Assembly (NCBI RefSeq): GCF_009733865.1
Contig: NZ_WOFB01000005.1
Location: 1 to 64,000, forward strand
Direction: 5' to 3'
Source of the DNA: Oceanobacillus salinisoli
GTDB taxonomy: Bacteria; Bacillota; Bacilli; Bacillales; Amphibacillaceae
Length of the DNA: 64,000 bases
Shown: piece after piece, positions 25,660 to 34,568 of the stretch
How positions within the stretch are numbered: the first letter of the stretch is position 1
Layout of the letters: each line of letters starts with the position of its first letter
Program-made: the position numbers and the translations under genes
Notes under the pieces: generated by a model
What the model saw: the letters and a program-made list of their open reading frames with translations, nothing else
Told to the model about the DNA's origin: nothing
Database searches by the model: none

Positions 25660-26328
25660 TTAATTTTCATCATAAGCGTTCAATGCATTCACACTATGCG
25701 CAATGGCTGATCCAGCCTTTAATGCCGTTGCAACAAAAATAGCTTCCGAAATTTCCTCTAAGCTAGCACCCGTTTTCTTCGCATTTTTCGTATGAAGGTT
25801 GATGCAATATGCACATCCAGTCGTATGTGCACACGCTACTGCAATCAGTTCTTTTTCTTTCTCTGTTAAGTTTTGCGCTTTAATTGACTTCTGATCAAAA
25901 TCCATAAATGCCTTAAATGTTTCCCCATTAAGCTCGGCAAATTCCTTGATTCTAGCAAAATAGGATGCTTTATAAAGTTCTTCATCCCCTTGTCCATCAA
26001 ACGCATTTAATGCATTTACCCCATGAGCTGCAGAGGACCCCGCTTTAAGTGCCGTCGCTACAAATATAGCTTCTGCAACTTCTTCTTTGCTTGAATCATT
26101 TTTTTTCGCATTTCCAACATGCAAATCAATGCAATATGGACATCCAGTAATATGTGCGACCGCTACCGCAATTAATTCTTTCTGTTTCACGGAAAGTTCG
26201 CCTGCTTCTAACGCCTGATCATTAAATTTAAAAAACGTCTCAAATGCTTCTGGTGCATACTTCTTCAATTCAGTAATTCTTCCAAAATACTCCTTTTTGT
26301 ACAAGCTATCTGTTTTTGTGTTTGCCAT
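25660..26328 (-). CDS. Carboxymuconolactone decarboxylase-family protein with two tandem AhpD-like domains
   Basis: A 222-residue protein made of two copies of the CMD/AhpD fold, about 109 residues apart. Each has KELIAVA.AH, a redox CxxC followed by the conserved His (C63PYCIDLH and C172AYCINLH) and EAIFVATALKAGS.AAH. AhpD-type proteins use the CxxC/His as a thiol peroxidase-like or lipoamide-linked centre; others are decarboxylases, so a redox role is likelier than decarboxylation. AAGGAGAGGG precedes the ATG. The gene lies ~220 bases after an S-box riboswitch terminator, so it should be expressed when S-adenosylmethionine is low. Remnants of further operon genes follow it. Confidence 0.88.
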   Translation of the reverse strand: MANTKTDSLYKKEYFGRITELKKYAPEAFETFFKFNDQALEAGELSVKQKELIAVAVAHITGCPYCIDLHVGNAKKNDSSKEEVAEAIFVATALKAGSSAAHGVNALNAFDGQGDEELYKASYFARIKEFAELNGETFKAFMDFDQKSIKAQNLTEKEKELIAVACAHTTGCAYCINLHTKNAKKTGASLEEISEAIFVATALKAGSAIAHSVNALNAYDEN

Positions 26329-26548
26329 ACATACCCTCTCCTTTTTTCTGGGACCGTTCTGCTGCAGTTAGAAAACGACGCATTACACAGGAACTTTCCC
26401 TTTAGTTTTACCTACTTTAATATGATTTTCCATATTGTATTACTCAGATTAAAATATAATGAGAAACATAACAAAGATTCTGTTGGTAATGCATAAGGGT
26501 CAGTATCAGATCCATTCCTAAACCCGATTCCATCCAGCTCTTAAAGAT

Positions 26549-26702
26549 GAAAAAACCTCTTCCAGATGAGGAAGAGGCAATATGTATGTCCCATACTCAT
26601 CTTTCAAGCATCCGCTTGCTGGAATTAGCACCTTGTTACATTGTAACGGTTGCTGCGGGATCACTGGACCAGGTTCCTCCCCCGACTCTTGATAAGAAAA
26701 AT
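26549..26702 (-). promoter_or_regulatory. SAM-I (S-box) riboswitch with terminator
   Basis: On the minus strand the conserved S-box parts occur in order: CTTATCAAGAG at the 5' side of P1/P2, GAGGAACCTGG, CCCGCAGCAACC, AAGGTGCTAATTCC and GAAAGATGAG closing P1 (CTTATC with GATGAG). After the aptamer, GCCTCTTCC and GGAAGAGG with a T-run form an intrinsic terminator (26549-26578). This is the standard transcription-off design at high S-adenosylmethionine. A promoter lies just upstream. The controlled unit is the double CMD-domain gene and whatever once followed it. Confidence 0.93.
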
Positions 26703-26729
26703 CATATTCAATTAGTAGGAATTGATAAC

Positions 26730-26759
26730 ATCATACACGACAGTCCCAAAATCTGTCAA
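26730..26759 (-). promoter_or_regulatory. SigmaA promoter of the S-box operon
   Basis: TTGACA, an 18-base spacer and TATGAT on the minus strand, ending about 28 bases before the riboswitch aptamer. Confidence 0.75.
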
Positions 26760-26892
26760 CAGAAATTTAGGATTTTTGTAAAATTAGGTGAATAGTCGGG
26801 GAATTCAAAGAGACAATCGCTTTAAATTTAATGACTGTACCATGATAAGCCTGTTCGATACTTTTTTCGGATTGTTTAATTTTTTGGGAACC

Positions 26893-27350
26893 ATCCGGGA
26901 TTCTGCTTCATTTGGTAACCTAGAGCGCTTCTACACAACTTTTCATACGCAGTTCTGCTTCATTCGGGAACCTAGAGCGCTTCTACGTGACTTTTCAGGC
27001 GGAATTCTGCTTCATTCGGGAACCTAGAACGCTTCTACGTGACTTTTCATACGCGACTCTGCTTCATTCGGTAACCTAGAACGCTTCTACGTGACTTTCC
27101 AGGCGGAATTCTGCTTCATTCGGGAACCTAGAACGCTTCTACGTGACTTTTCATACGCGACTCTGCTTCATTCGGGAACCTAGAACGCTTCTACGTGACT
27201 TTTCAGGCGGGATTCTGCTTCATTCGGTAACCTAGAATGCTTCTACGTAACTTTTCAGGCGGGACTCTCTTTCGTTCAGGAACCTAGGATGCTTCTACGT
27301 GACTTTCCCAAAATGATTCTGCTTCATTCGGTAACCTAGGTTGATTCTTA
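26893..27350. repeat. 52-bp tandem repeat array 2 (nine units)
   Basis: Units start at 26901, 26953, 27005, 27057, 27109, 27161, 27213, 27265 and 27317, an exact 52-base period. Each unit reads TTCTGCTTCATTCGG, then GAACCTAGAACGCTTC, then TACGTGACTTTTC, followed by about eight variable bases alternating between AGGCGGAA-type and ATACGCGA-type. The core pairs with itself (CGTTC/GAACG and CACGTAGAA/TTCTAGGTG when read on the minus strand). No frame is coding. Confidence 0.93.
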
Positions 27351-27433
27351 CTTTAGCGTGGCAAGGGATCATGTCATCCTGTAAAATTAGTTCATGGACG
27401 GCCATGTATGGTCTGTAACCTTAGTTCAATCTA

Positions 27434-27466
27434 TAAAAAAAGCCCAAATGGTTAATAATTTGGACT
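27434..27466 (-). terminator. Intrinsic terminator after the Cof-type phosphatase gene
   Basis: AGTCCAAAT and ATTTGGGCT arms on the minus strand, with one G-U pair, followed by seven T residues. It lies ~50 bases after the stop at 27517. Confidence 0.8.
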
Positions 27467-27516
27467 GGTAAAAAGAATATTTTTTTCAGCTTTTTCAAAC
27501 AGAATACTTGCTTGCC

Positions 27517-28338
27517 CTAAACTAAAACTTCTCTATTCAACACAAATTTCTCAACGACTTTTGCGACACCATCATTCATATTCGTGTCGGTGACATAGTC
27601 CGCCTTTTCTTTAATGTCGTCTGGGGCATTTTCCATGGCCACACCAAGCCCAGCAAATTCAATCATCGTTACATCATTATAGCTATCTCCTATAGCAATA
27701 ACTTCTTCCCGTTTCATACCGAGACGTTGAATAAGCTGATTTAAGCTTTCCCCCTTCGTAATTCCCTTTTCGGTAAACTCCAGGAAATATGGTTTGGATG
27801 TTAAAATACTATATTTTTCGCCCAGTTCAGGTAAAAGCTTAGCTTCCACTGTTTTTATTTTTTCTGGTTCATCCACCATCAAGACTTTCACGACCGGTAC
27901 CTGGACCGTTTCGATATAATCCTCCACGAGATGGATAGGTAAACCTGTTAAGGTCGATTCCATATCTGTGTATGGATTTGCTTGATCAGTAATGATTTCA
28001 TCCCCTACATACGTATGAATATGAACACCTTCCCGGCGGCTTATCTCATATAATTGGCGGATATTTTCCAGGGAAAGTGTACTGCTGAACATTTCTTCAT
28101 TCGTACCGCAGTTGATGATTTTTCCCCCATTGAAAGAGAGAATATAACTTCCATATTCTGCTAGGGAAAGCTGTTCAGCAATAGGTAGCATTCCAAAAGT
28201 AGGACGGCCAGATGCTAGTACTACTTTCACCCCCATTTCCTGTGCTTCCATAAGATCCTGTTTCGTTCGTTCAGAAATCGAACCATCATCACGAAGCAAT
28301 GTATCATCTAAATCTAGTACAACCATTTTATAAGTCAT
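27517..28338 (-). CDS. Cof-type HAD-superfamily phosphatase
   Basis: A 273-residue HAD hydrolase of the IIB (Cof) group. Motif I is LDLDDTLLRDDG, motif II is ASGRP, the conserved Lys lies in GITKGESLNQL, and motif III is AIGDSYNDVTMI. The large cap inserted after motif II is typical of YwpJ/YcsE/YxeH-like sugar- and flavin-phosphate phosphatases; the exact substrate is open. The frame could start at TTG 28341, but ATG 28338 follows AAAGGAATTACTT well. Cytosolic and monocistronic, with its own terminator. Confidence 0.9.
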   Translation of the reverse strand: MTYKMVVLDLDDTLLRDDGSISERTKQDLMEAQEMGVKVVLASGRPTFGMLPIAEQLSLAEYGSYILSFNGGKIINCGTNEEMFSSTLSLENIRQLYEISRREGVHIHTYVGDEIITDQANPYTDMESTLTGLPIHLVEDYIETVQVPVVKVLMVDEPEKIKTVEAKLLPELGEKYSILTSKPYFLEFTEKGITKGESLNQLIQRLGMKREEVIAIGDSYNDVTMIEFAGLGVAMENAPDDIKEKADYVTDTNMNDGVAKVVEKFVLNREVLV

Positions 28339-28442
28339 CAAGTAATTCCTTTCCTTACTATGCTATTTTTCTATCCTACAATAAATTGCTGGGAAAATAA
28401 ATACTAAATTTTGTAATAATTATCGTTTTCCATAGGTTCTAC

Positions 28443-28474
28443 AAAAAAAGTGGCTCTACAGTCAGAGCCACTTT
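28443..28474 (-). terminator. Intrinsic terminator after ahpF
   Basis: AAAGTGGCTCT and AGAGCCACTTT arms with a six-base loop and a following T-run on the minus strand, about 30 bases after the ahpF stop. Confidence 0.9.
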
Positions 28475-28503
28475 CAACATTTGTGATAGCATGATAATAT
28501 TCA

Positions 28504-30027
28504 TTAATTACGGATTAAATAATCAAATGCACCTAAAGCTGCGGTTGCACCAGATCCCATCGAAATGATAATCTGCTTATATGGGCTGTTCGTACAGTCA
28601 CCTGCTGCAAATACACCAGGTATGTTCGTAGCGCCACTGCTGTCTACAACAATATGGCCACGTTCGGTTTCAATAGTACCTTCCAACCATTCCGTATTTG
28701 GTACAAGGCCAATCTGAACAAATACACCTTGTAATTCTACGTGGTGTGTTTCACCAGTTTCACGATCCTTGTACGAAATTCCTTCCACACTGTCATTACC
28801 AGTAATTTCTGTAGTTTGAGCATTCTTAATAACTGTTACATTTGGAAGGCTGTTCAGGCGATCCTGCAATACAGAATCTGCTTTTAGTTCTGGAAGAAAC
28901 TCAAGAACCGTGACATGTTTTACGACACCCGCCAAATCGATAGCTGCCTCAATACCGGAATTTCCGCCACCAATAACGGCAACATCTTTTCCTTCAAACA
29001 ATGGTCCATCACAGTGCGGACAGTACGTTACACCTTTGTTTCTGAATTCTTGTTCTCCAGGTACACCAACATTACGCCAACGGGCACCTGTTGCAATGAT
29101 TGCCGTTTTACTCTTTAAAACTGCCCCATTTTCAAGTTCCACTTCAACAAGAGCTTTCTTTTCGATGCCTTTCACACGCTGGGAATCCATCACATCAATA
29201 TCATATTCATTGACATGCTCTTCCAGATGAGCGGCAAGCTTCTCACCTTCCGTGTATTTCACACTAATAAAGTTCTCAATGCCTACCGTGTCAAGCATCT
29301 GACCGCCAAATCGTTCTGTAACAATCCCTGTGCGAATTCCTTTACGTGCAGCATAAATAGCTGAAGAAGCACCAGCTGCCCCACCACCGACAACAAGGAC
29401 ATCGAACGGATCCTTATTATTAAATTCGGACGGGTCTTGCGCACTACCCAATTTAGAAAGAATATCTTTCATGGACATCCGTCCGCTTTCAAAGAATTCA
29501 CCATTTAGATAAACGGTCGGAACAGCCATGATATTTTTGCTGTCCACTTCATCTTTGTATGCTCCGCCTTCAATCATCGTATGGGTAATATTAGGATTAA
29601 GCAGGCTCATTAAGTTCAAGGCCTGAACCACATCAGGACAATTGTTGCAAGTCAGACTGACATATGTTTCAAAATGGTATTCGCCTTTAATATTTTTAAT
29701 TTGATCAATGATGCTTTGCTCTTCTTTTGGCGGTCTTCCACTGACCTGCAATAAAGCTAGGACAAGGGAAGTAAATTCGTGACCTAGAGGAATCCCGGCA
29801 AAGGTAATTCCTGTATCTTCCCCAACACGATTCACACTAAAACTTGGTGTACGCTCTAACTCGGCTTTCTCTACCTTAATCTTCGTAGACATTGTTGCTA
29901 ATTCGTCAACAAGTTCAAGTGTTTCCTTTGATACTTTATCAGACCCTGCACTAACTTTTAGAAGAACATCGCCTTCCAAAAGCTGAAGATACTGGTCTAA
30001 TTGTGCTTTTATATCTGCGTCTAGCAT
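28504..30027 (-). CDS. ahpF: Alkyl hydroperoxide reductase subunit F
   Basis: A 507-residue flavoprotein disulfide reductase that passes electrons from NADH through FAD to AhpC. Residues ~1-195 are the N-terminal tandem thioredoxin-like domain with a CxxC (CNNCPDVV near 128). From ~205 on it is thioredoxin-reductase-like, with the FAD motif VVGGGAAGASSAIYAA, the active CxxC in CPHCDG near 333, the NADH-binding GGGNSGIEAA and GVFAAGDCT. It follows ahpC by 16 bases with ribosome site AAGGGAGAG and shares its promoter and its downstream terminator. Confidence 0.97.
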   Translation of the reverse strand: MLDADIKAQLDQYLQLLEGDVLLKVSAGSDKVSKETLELVDELATMSTKIKVEKAELERTPSFSVNRVGEDTGITFAGIPLGHEFTSLVLALLQVSGRPPKEEQSIIDQIKNIKGEYHFETYVSLTCNNCPDVVQALNLMSLLNPNITHTMIEGGAYKDEVDSKNIMAVPTVYLNGEFFESGRMSMKDILSKLGSAQDPSEFNNKDPFDVLVVGGGAAGASSAIYAARKGIRTGIVTERFGGQMLDTVGIENFISVKYTEGEKLAAHLEEHVNEYDIDVMDSQRVKGIEKKALVEVELENGAVLKSKTAIIATGARWRNVGVPGEQEFRNKGVTYCPHCDGPLFEGKDVAVIGGGNSGIEAAIDLAGVVKHVTVLEFLPELKADSVLQDRLNSLPNVTVIKNAQTTEITGNDSVEGISYKDRETGETHHVELQGVFVQIGLVPNTEWLEGTIETERGHIVVDSSGATNIPGVFAAGDCTNSPYKQIIISMGSGATAALGAFDYLIRN

Positions 30028-30043
30028 GAATTATCGCTCTCCC

Positions 30044-30607
30044 TTAAATTTTGCCTACTAAATCAAGACTTGGTTTCAATGTTTCAGATCCTTCTTCCCA
30101 TTTAGCTGGGCAAACTTCACCTGGATGTTCGCGAACATATTGTGCTGCTTTGATTTTGTTAACAAGTGTGCTTGCATCACGGCCAATACCATCTGCATTG
30201 ATTTCTGCTGCTTGGATTACGCCATCTGGATCAATGATAAATGTACCGCGGTCAGCGACACCTTCTTCTTCTCTCAATACATCAAACATATTGATAAGTT
30301 TATGTGAAGGATCACCAATCATGGTATACGTAATTTTACCAATAGCATCGGAATGATCATGCCATGCTTTATGAACAAAGTGAGTATCTGCAGAAACAGA
30401 GAATACTTCCGTTCCAAGAGATTGTAATTCTTGATACTGCTCTTGTAAATCTTCTAATTCAGTTGGACAAACGAAGGTAAAATCAGCTGGATAGAAACAA
30501 ACAATGCTCCAGTGTCCTTTAAAGTCTTTGTCTGTCACCTCGATAAAGTCACCATTTTTGTAAGCTTGAAGCGTAAATTCTTCTACTGTTTTTCCAATAA
30601 TTGACAT
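30044..30607 (-). CDS. ahpC: Alkyl hydroperoxide reductase subunit C (2-Cys peroxiredoxin)
   Basis: A 187-residue typical 2-Cys peroxiredoxin. The peroxidatic Cys47 lies in [10 protein letters not shown] and the resolving Cys166 in EVCPAKW. It reduces hydrogen peroxide, organic peroxides and peroxynitrite, being re-reduced by AhpF encoded downstream in the same operon. Strong AGGAGGAATT site before the ATG and a good SigmaA promoter upstream. In Bacillus this operon is PerR-regulated; AT-rich palindrome-like sequence is present upstream but no unambiguous PerR box was recognised. Confidence 0.97.
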   Translation of the reverse strand: MSIIGKTVEEFTLQAYKNGDFIEVTDKDFKGHWSIVCFYPADFTFVCPTELEDLQEQYQELQSLGTEVFSVSADTHFVHKAWHDHSDAIGKITYTMIGDPSHKLINMFDVLREEEGVADRGTFIIDPDGVIQAAEINADGIGRDASTLVNKIKAAQYVREHPGEVCPAKWEEGSETLKPSLDLVGKI

Positions 30608-30640
30608 AATTTAATTCCTCCTATTAGTTAATCTACTAAA

Positions 30641-30669
30641 ATTATAGCTAGTTTGGGACAAATATTCAA
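30641..30669 (-). promoter_or_regulatory. SigmaA promoter of ahpCF
   Basis: TTGAAT, a 17-base spacer and TATAAT on the minus strand, with the -10 ending 34 bases before the ahpC ATG. Confidence 0.8.
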
Positions 30670-31071
30670 AGCTTCTGCATTATAAAATAAATATCGCTTT
30701 GTAAAAATTATTTCATAAAAATCATTATTAATAAAGTGAACATTTTGTGACATTTTTATCCACTTTTTCCAATCTACTATATATCAGGGACACTAGTAAG
30801 ATCGACTGCCCTTTCAGAATTTCCTTGTGTAGTATCTCTATTAAAAAACATTAGTAAATAGTTTAACCACTTATTCTTCTTTTGATACGCTTTCCTTTAT
30901 TCTATAATGATTTTTCAGAGAGAATCATTGGCGTTCAAATTAGACTATCACAATCTTGCTATCGTAGAGAGGAGCGTTTTCAATTAGCCAACAATTATTG
31001 TCCCAAATGAATTCAGTATAGTAGTTGTTATATAATTTTAGTACTAAGTAACATAGATGTAACAAGGATTA

Positions 31072-31102
31072 GAAAAGCCTAAATCACTGAGTGATTTAGG
31101 CT
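31072..31102 (-). terminator. Terminator hairpin after the DHA2 exporter gene
   Basis: Perfect 12-base arms, AGCCTAAATCAC and its complement, around a three-base loop, followed on the minus strand by TTTTCT. It is ~100 bases beyond the stop. The remaining intergenic DNA up to the ahpC promoter (about 30670-31071) shows no gene. Confidence 0.7.
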
Positions 31103-31200
31103 ACTAATTTATAGTTAATGGACAAATAGTATTTATAAACACTGGAAGAACCTTTAACTAATAAGGATTAAATAAATGTGGGGCCATCTCCCAGGTTTAT

Positions 31201-32664
31201 TTACATATTCTGAGGCACCCTCTCCTGCCCTTGTTCCTTCTCTCTCATTCTCTCTTGATCTCTTTTTTCCAAATCTTCCGGTGACGTCCTACTGTCTTTA
31301 ACGAAATAGGAAATAATTAAACCAACGAGTGATAGGGCAGCAACCACTGTAAATGCAACATTGGCACCATAAATATCCGGATTGACAATTTCCCTATTTG
31401 CTGCAGATTCCTCTGTTGTTGTCATGACTGTGACGAGAATTGCCGTTCCAACAGAAGCTGCAATTTGTCTCATTGTGTTATCCATCGCTGCTCCGTGGGG
31501 GATTAATCGTTTTGGTAATTGATTCAATCCTGCCGTCGCAATTGGCATCATCACCATCGATAACCCAAACATTCTGATGCCAAACATAACAGTCAAGAAT
31601 GTTAATGATGTGGAGGTATCTAATCTTATAAAGGCAAATGATGAAACGGTAATGATGGTTAAACCAACCATTACTAATTTTCTTGCACCAAATCTATCAA
31701 ATATTCTTCCCGTAATAGGAGACATAAATCCTGTGATTAATGCACCTGGCAACAAAACCAGCCCTGCTTCAAAGGCGGTAAAGTCACGCATCGTTTGCAT
31801 GTAAAGGGGAATCAATGTTTCTACTCCAATTAATCCCATGAAGGTAATCATCCCAATGGCAACAGCTAATGGGAAAATCGAATAAGTAAATACCCTGAAC
31901 TCAAGCATTGGGTGCTTTAATTTTAGCTGTCTAAGGATAAATAACACAAGCGCTATTACCCCAACAGCAAGTGACAATATGGTCAAACTAGCTAACCAGC
32001 CGTTATTTCCGGCTGACGTAAATCCATACAGTAAACCACCAAAACCAAACGAAGATAAAATAACCGATAAAACATCTAATTTTGGCTTTGTTATTTCCGT
32101 TACATTTTTTAAAGCAAAAAAGGCGATAATGATATCAATAATTGCAATCGGTAGAATAATAAAGAATAACAACCTCCATGAATAATGCTCTGTAACCCAA
32201 CCAGATAAAGCTGGACCAATTGCCGGTGCAAATGAAATAACTAGTCCAATTAACCCCATTGCCGCACCACGTTTATGGACAGGGAAAATCATTAAAAACA
32301 CGGTCTGCATCAATGGGAGCATAATCCCTGCACCAGCAGACTGGATGACCCTTCCGACTAACAACATGGAAAAATTAGGCGCAATCCCAGCAACTAGTGT
32401 ACCAACAGCAAAAATACTCATTGCCGTTATGAACAGCTGTCTAGTTGTAAATCGCTCTAACAAAAATGCACTAACTGGAATCATGATACCATTAACGAGC
32501 ATAAACACTGTTGTTAGCCACTGACCTGTATTCGCTGTAATTCCCATTTCTTCCATAACCGGTGGAGTTGCTGTAATCATTAACGTTTGATTCAATATGG
32601 CAATAAATGCCCCTGCAAGCAGCAGTGCAACAATCGGTTTCCTGTTAACATTTATATTCTGCAT
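31201..32664 (-). CDS. DHA2-family MFS multidrug exporter, LmrB/EmrB-like
   Basis: A 487-residue drug:H+ antiporter with fourteen predicted membrane segments (EmrB/QacA group). Family features include NQTLMITATPPVMEEMGI in the first segment, QWLTTVFMLVNGIMIP, RVIQSAGAGIMLPL (motif C-like antiporter region nearby: GPALSGW) and RFGARKL. The C-terminus is a charged tail. The start at 32664 follows GAGAGG; a ten-residue longer frame lacks a ribosome site. LmrB-type pumps export lincosamides and other lipophilic drugs, but substrate cannot be read from sequence. No TetR/MarR regulator is adjacent. Confidence 0.9.
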   Translation of the reverse strand: MQNINVNRKPIVALLLAGAFIAILNQTLMITATPPVMEEMGITANTGQWLTTVFMLVNGIMIPVSAFLLERFTTRQLFITAMSIFAVGTLVAGIAPNFSMLLVGRVIQSAGAGIMLPLMQTVFLMIFPVHKRGAAMGLIGLVISFAPAIGPALSGWVTEHYSWRLLFFIILPIAIIDIIIAFFALKNVTEITKPKLDVLSVILSSFGFGGLLYGFTSAGNNGWLASLTILSLAVGVIALVLFILRQLKLKHPMLEFRVFTYSIFPLAVAIGMITFMGLIGVETLIPLYMQTMRDFTAFEAGLVLLPGALITGFMSPITGRIFDRFGARKLVMVGLTIITVSSFAFIRLDTSTSLTFLTVMFGIRMFGLSMVMMPIATAGLNQLPKRLIPHGAAMDNTMRQIAASVGTAILVTVMTTTEESAANREIVNPDIYGANVAFTVVAALSLVGLIISYFVKDSRTSPEDLEKRDQERMREKEQGQERVPQNM

Positions 32665-33066
32665 ATATTTGACCTCTCTTTTTACTCTATCCATTCGCTA
32701 CTCTATTACCTTATATAGAATACACGATTCTTAATGATTAATCTATATGTATTTGGATACAGAAATGGTGCATACAAGTAAAATATTCCCATTAGTGAAG
32801 TTCAAACGGACCAGTCAAAAAGATACACCTGAGATTTGGCGTTTTCGACTTAGTAATGACACACTTTTGACATACTTTGTGGGCAATGCAGAAATCACGA
32901 CCTCCACTGTAAGCCTGCTTCGTAGGGACTTACATTAACTTTGACATCCCGGACCTTTTTATTTTTTGAAAACAAATGATTTAACAAAAAAAGTATTGAC
33001 TTTTATTTTGGTAGCCACTAGAATTCATTAGGTGTTTCTACTATATAGTTATCGGAGGTTTTTTAA
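32665..33066. other. Intergenic region between divergent genes
   Basis: About 400 bases between the exporter and the YitT-like gene. It must hold promoters for both. A GGGCAATGC string occurs at 32881 but is not followed by the rest of the attenuator box seen before the amylase genes. No gene was recognised. Confidence 0.4.
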
Positions 33067-33882
33067 ATAAACTTTTTAAATAAATTGGTCGTATTGTTTG
33101 TGTCTTCTATTGTTTTAGGATTTGCTTTTAATATGTTCCTGTTGCCTCATGAAGTATTAACAGGTGGAGTAACTGGACTTGCTATGGTATTCGGACTGCT
33201 TTCTCCAATAAACACTGGTATTTGGCTTGTGATTTTAAACATCCCGATTTTGATTATCGGTTGGATGAAACTCGGGAAGGAATTTATAGGGAACAGTATC
33301 TTTTCTGTCCTTACTACTTCTATTGCGATGCAGTATATTCCAGTAATTAAAGTAACAGAGGATGTGCTGTTATCTGCTGTATTTGGTGGAGTTATTGCAG
33401 GGATAGCAATTGGATTTATTGTCCGATTTTACGGATCAACTGGTGGGTTTGATATTATTGGGCTTTTACTTACTCAAAAGCGGGATATTCCGCTGGGAGG
33501 ATTAATCTTCGGTTTAAATAGTGTCGTTGTGTTTATATCCGGGTTTGTTTTTGGTTGGGATTTAGCATTATATACGATGGCTTCCATCTATATTACTGGA
33601 ATTTTAATTGACCGTGTCCATACCCGACATATCAAACTAAATCTAATGGTCGTAACGGATCGAGGAGAAGAGCTAAAAGGTGAGCTTATCAAAAATTTAA
33701 TTAGAGGGATTACCGTCATGGATGGACAAGGTGGCTATTCCAATACGGAACGGAAAGTATTATATACGGTTATTTCCCGTTATGAACTAGCAATTGTTAA
33801 ACCTCTTATTACAAAAGTGGACCCGAAAGCGTTTGTCAGCATTAGTGAAACGGTTGAGGTAATAGGAAACTTCAGGAGATAA
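33067..33882 (+). CDS. YitT-family (DUF161/DUF2179) membrane protein; non-canonical start
   Basis: A protein of about 270 residues with five to six membrane segments (LGFAFNMFLLPHEVLTGGVTG; FYGSTGGFDIIGLLL) and a C-terminal cytosolic DUF2179 domain (VVTDRGEELKGEL, GITVMDGQGGYS, LYTVISRYEL). Function of the family is unknown. The only good ribosome site (CGGAGG, 33053-33058) is spaced for codon 33067, which is ATA, immediately after an in-frame stop; from there the protein reads INFLNKLVVLF, matching the MN..LK/NKL start of relatives. The next possible start is TTG at 33085, 26 bases from the ribosome site. So the start codon is AUA, TTG, or a mutated ATG. Confidence 0.8.
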   Translation: MNFLNKLVVLFVSSIVLGFAFNMFLLPHEVLTGGVTGLAMVFGLLSPINTGIWLVILNIPILIIGWMKLGKEFIGNSIFSVLTTSIAMQYIPVIKVTEDVLLSAVFGGVIAGIAIGFIVRFYGSTGGFDIIGLLLTQKRDIPLGGLIFGLNSVVVFISGFVFGWDLALYTMASIYITGILIDRVHTRHIKLNLMVVTDRGEELKGELIKNLIRGITVMDGQGGYSNTERKVLYTVISRYELAIVKPLITKVDPKAFVSISETVEVIGNFRR

Positions 33883-34024
33883 AGTGAATCTTCAATCAGT
33901 GTTATTTCATCCCCCACTACTGATTGGTCAGGATTTTACTGGTTCCCCGCCACCCACTTATCATTCAAAGTACCTTGAACTCTTTTCGTTAAGGAGCATA
34001 CAGCCATCATCACGTGATAAAACC
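33881..34024. repeat. Structured interspersed repeat, family A copy 4
   Basis: Begins AAGTGAATCTTCAATCAGTG right at the stop codon of the YitT-like gene and ends CATCATCACGTGATAAAAC. The middle keeps CCACTTATCATTC and CTTTTCGTTAAGGAG. The closing stem is damaged here (ACTGGTTCC versus ACAGCCATC). Confidence 0.7.
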
Positions 34025-34170
34025 AGCATGAGCATCGTGTTAATTCACGTTTTTGGTTACCATTGTTAGGAAAACTTTGCAAAAAAATCCACTTTTTTAT
34101 GAGTAAAATTGATTCATTTACACACCCTAAGTTCTGTAAGTAATTCAAAATTTTGGGAGGTAATTCAATT

Positions 34171-34440
34171 ATGGCACAACAAAATCAACAACAATTACAG
34201 CAGGCTGTTCAAGCAGCACAACAAGCTCAGCAAGCTGTACAACAAGCACAGGCTAGTGCTGATCCACAACAACTACAGCAGGCTCAACAGCAATTACAGC
34301 AAGCAGAGCAGCAAGTTCAGCAGGCTCAACAGCAAGCTGGTGCTAACGCTCAGCAAAGTCAGCAGCTTCAACAAGCACAGCAGCAATTACAGCAAGCTCA
34401 ACAACAAGTTACACAAGCACAACAAAATAACTCGCAATAA
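34171..34440 (+). CDS. Small glutamine/alanine-rich protein
   Basis: An 89-residue protein from the ATG at 34171, preceded by GGGAGG nine bases upstream and followed by a strong terminator, so it is a real gene. Of the residues, 49 are Gln; the rest are mostly Ala with Leu/Val at intervals. Units such as QQLQQAQQQ recur with hydrophobic residues spaced 7 to 11 apart, compatible with a helical or coiled-coil rod. It has no signal peptide and no Cys. It does not carry the segments typical of gamma-type small acid-soluble spore proteins, although these are also Gln-rich and small. Function unknown; a structural or spore-related role is speculative. Confidence 0.75.
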   Translation: MAQQNQQQLQQAVQAAQQAQQAVQQAQASADPQQLQQAQQQLQQAEQQVQQAQQQAGANAQQSQQLQQAQQQLQQAQQQVTQAQQNNSQ

Positions 34441-34452
34441 CATAAGCAAACT

Positions 34453-34488
34453 AAAAGAGGAAGTTCCTTTTATGGAACTTCCTCTTTT
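34453..34488. terminator. Bidirectional terminator after the Gln-rich gene
   Basis: Fifteen-base perfect arms, AAAAGAGGAAGTTCC and its complement, with a six-base loop. A-rich on one side and T-rich on the other, so it can work in both directions. Confidence 0.9.
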
Positions 34489-34568
34489 GATGTTGGCAAG
34501 AAAGAAAGAATTCAGCAACCAGTTATAATTTTAACACGATAAAAATAAGTAAACTGTGGAATTCGATG

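Noticed and set aside
30608-30760. A PerR box before ahpC.
   Set aside because: The region is AT-rich with several TTAT/ATAA strings, but none forms a convincing 7-1-7 inverted repeat at the promoter.
32875-32940. A third copy of the GGGCAATGC attenuator box.
   Set aside because: Only the first nine bases match; no ACAACCCCG, no terminator and no adjacent start codon follow.
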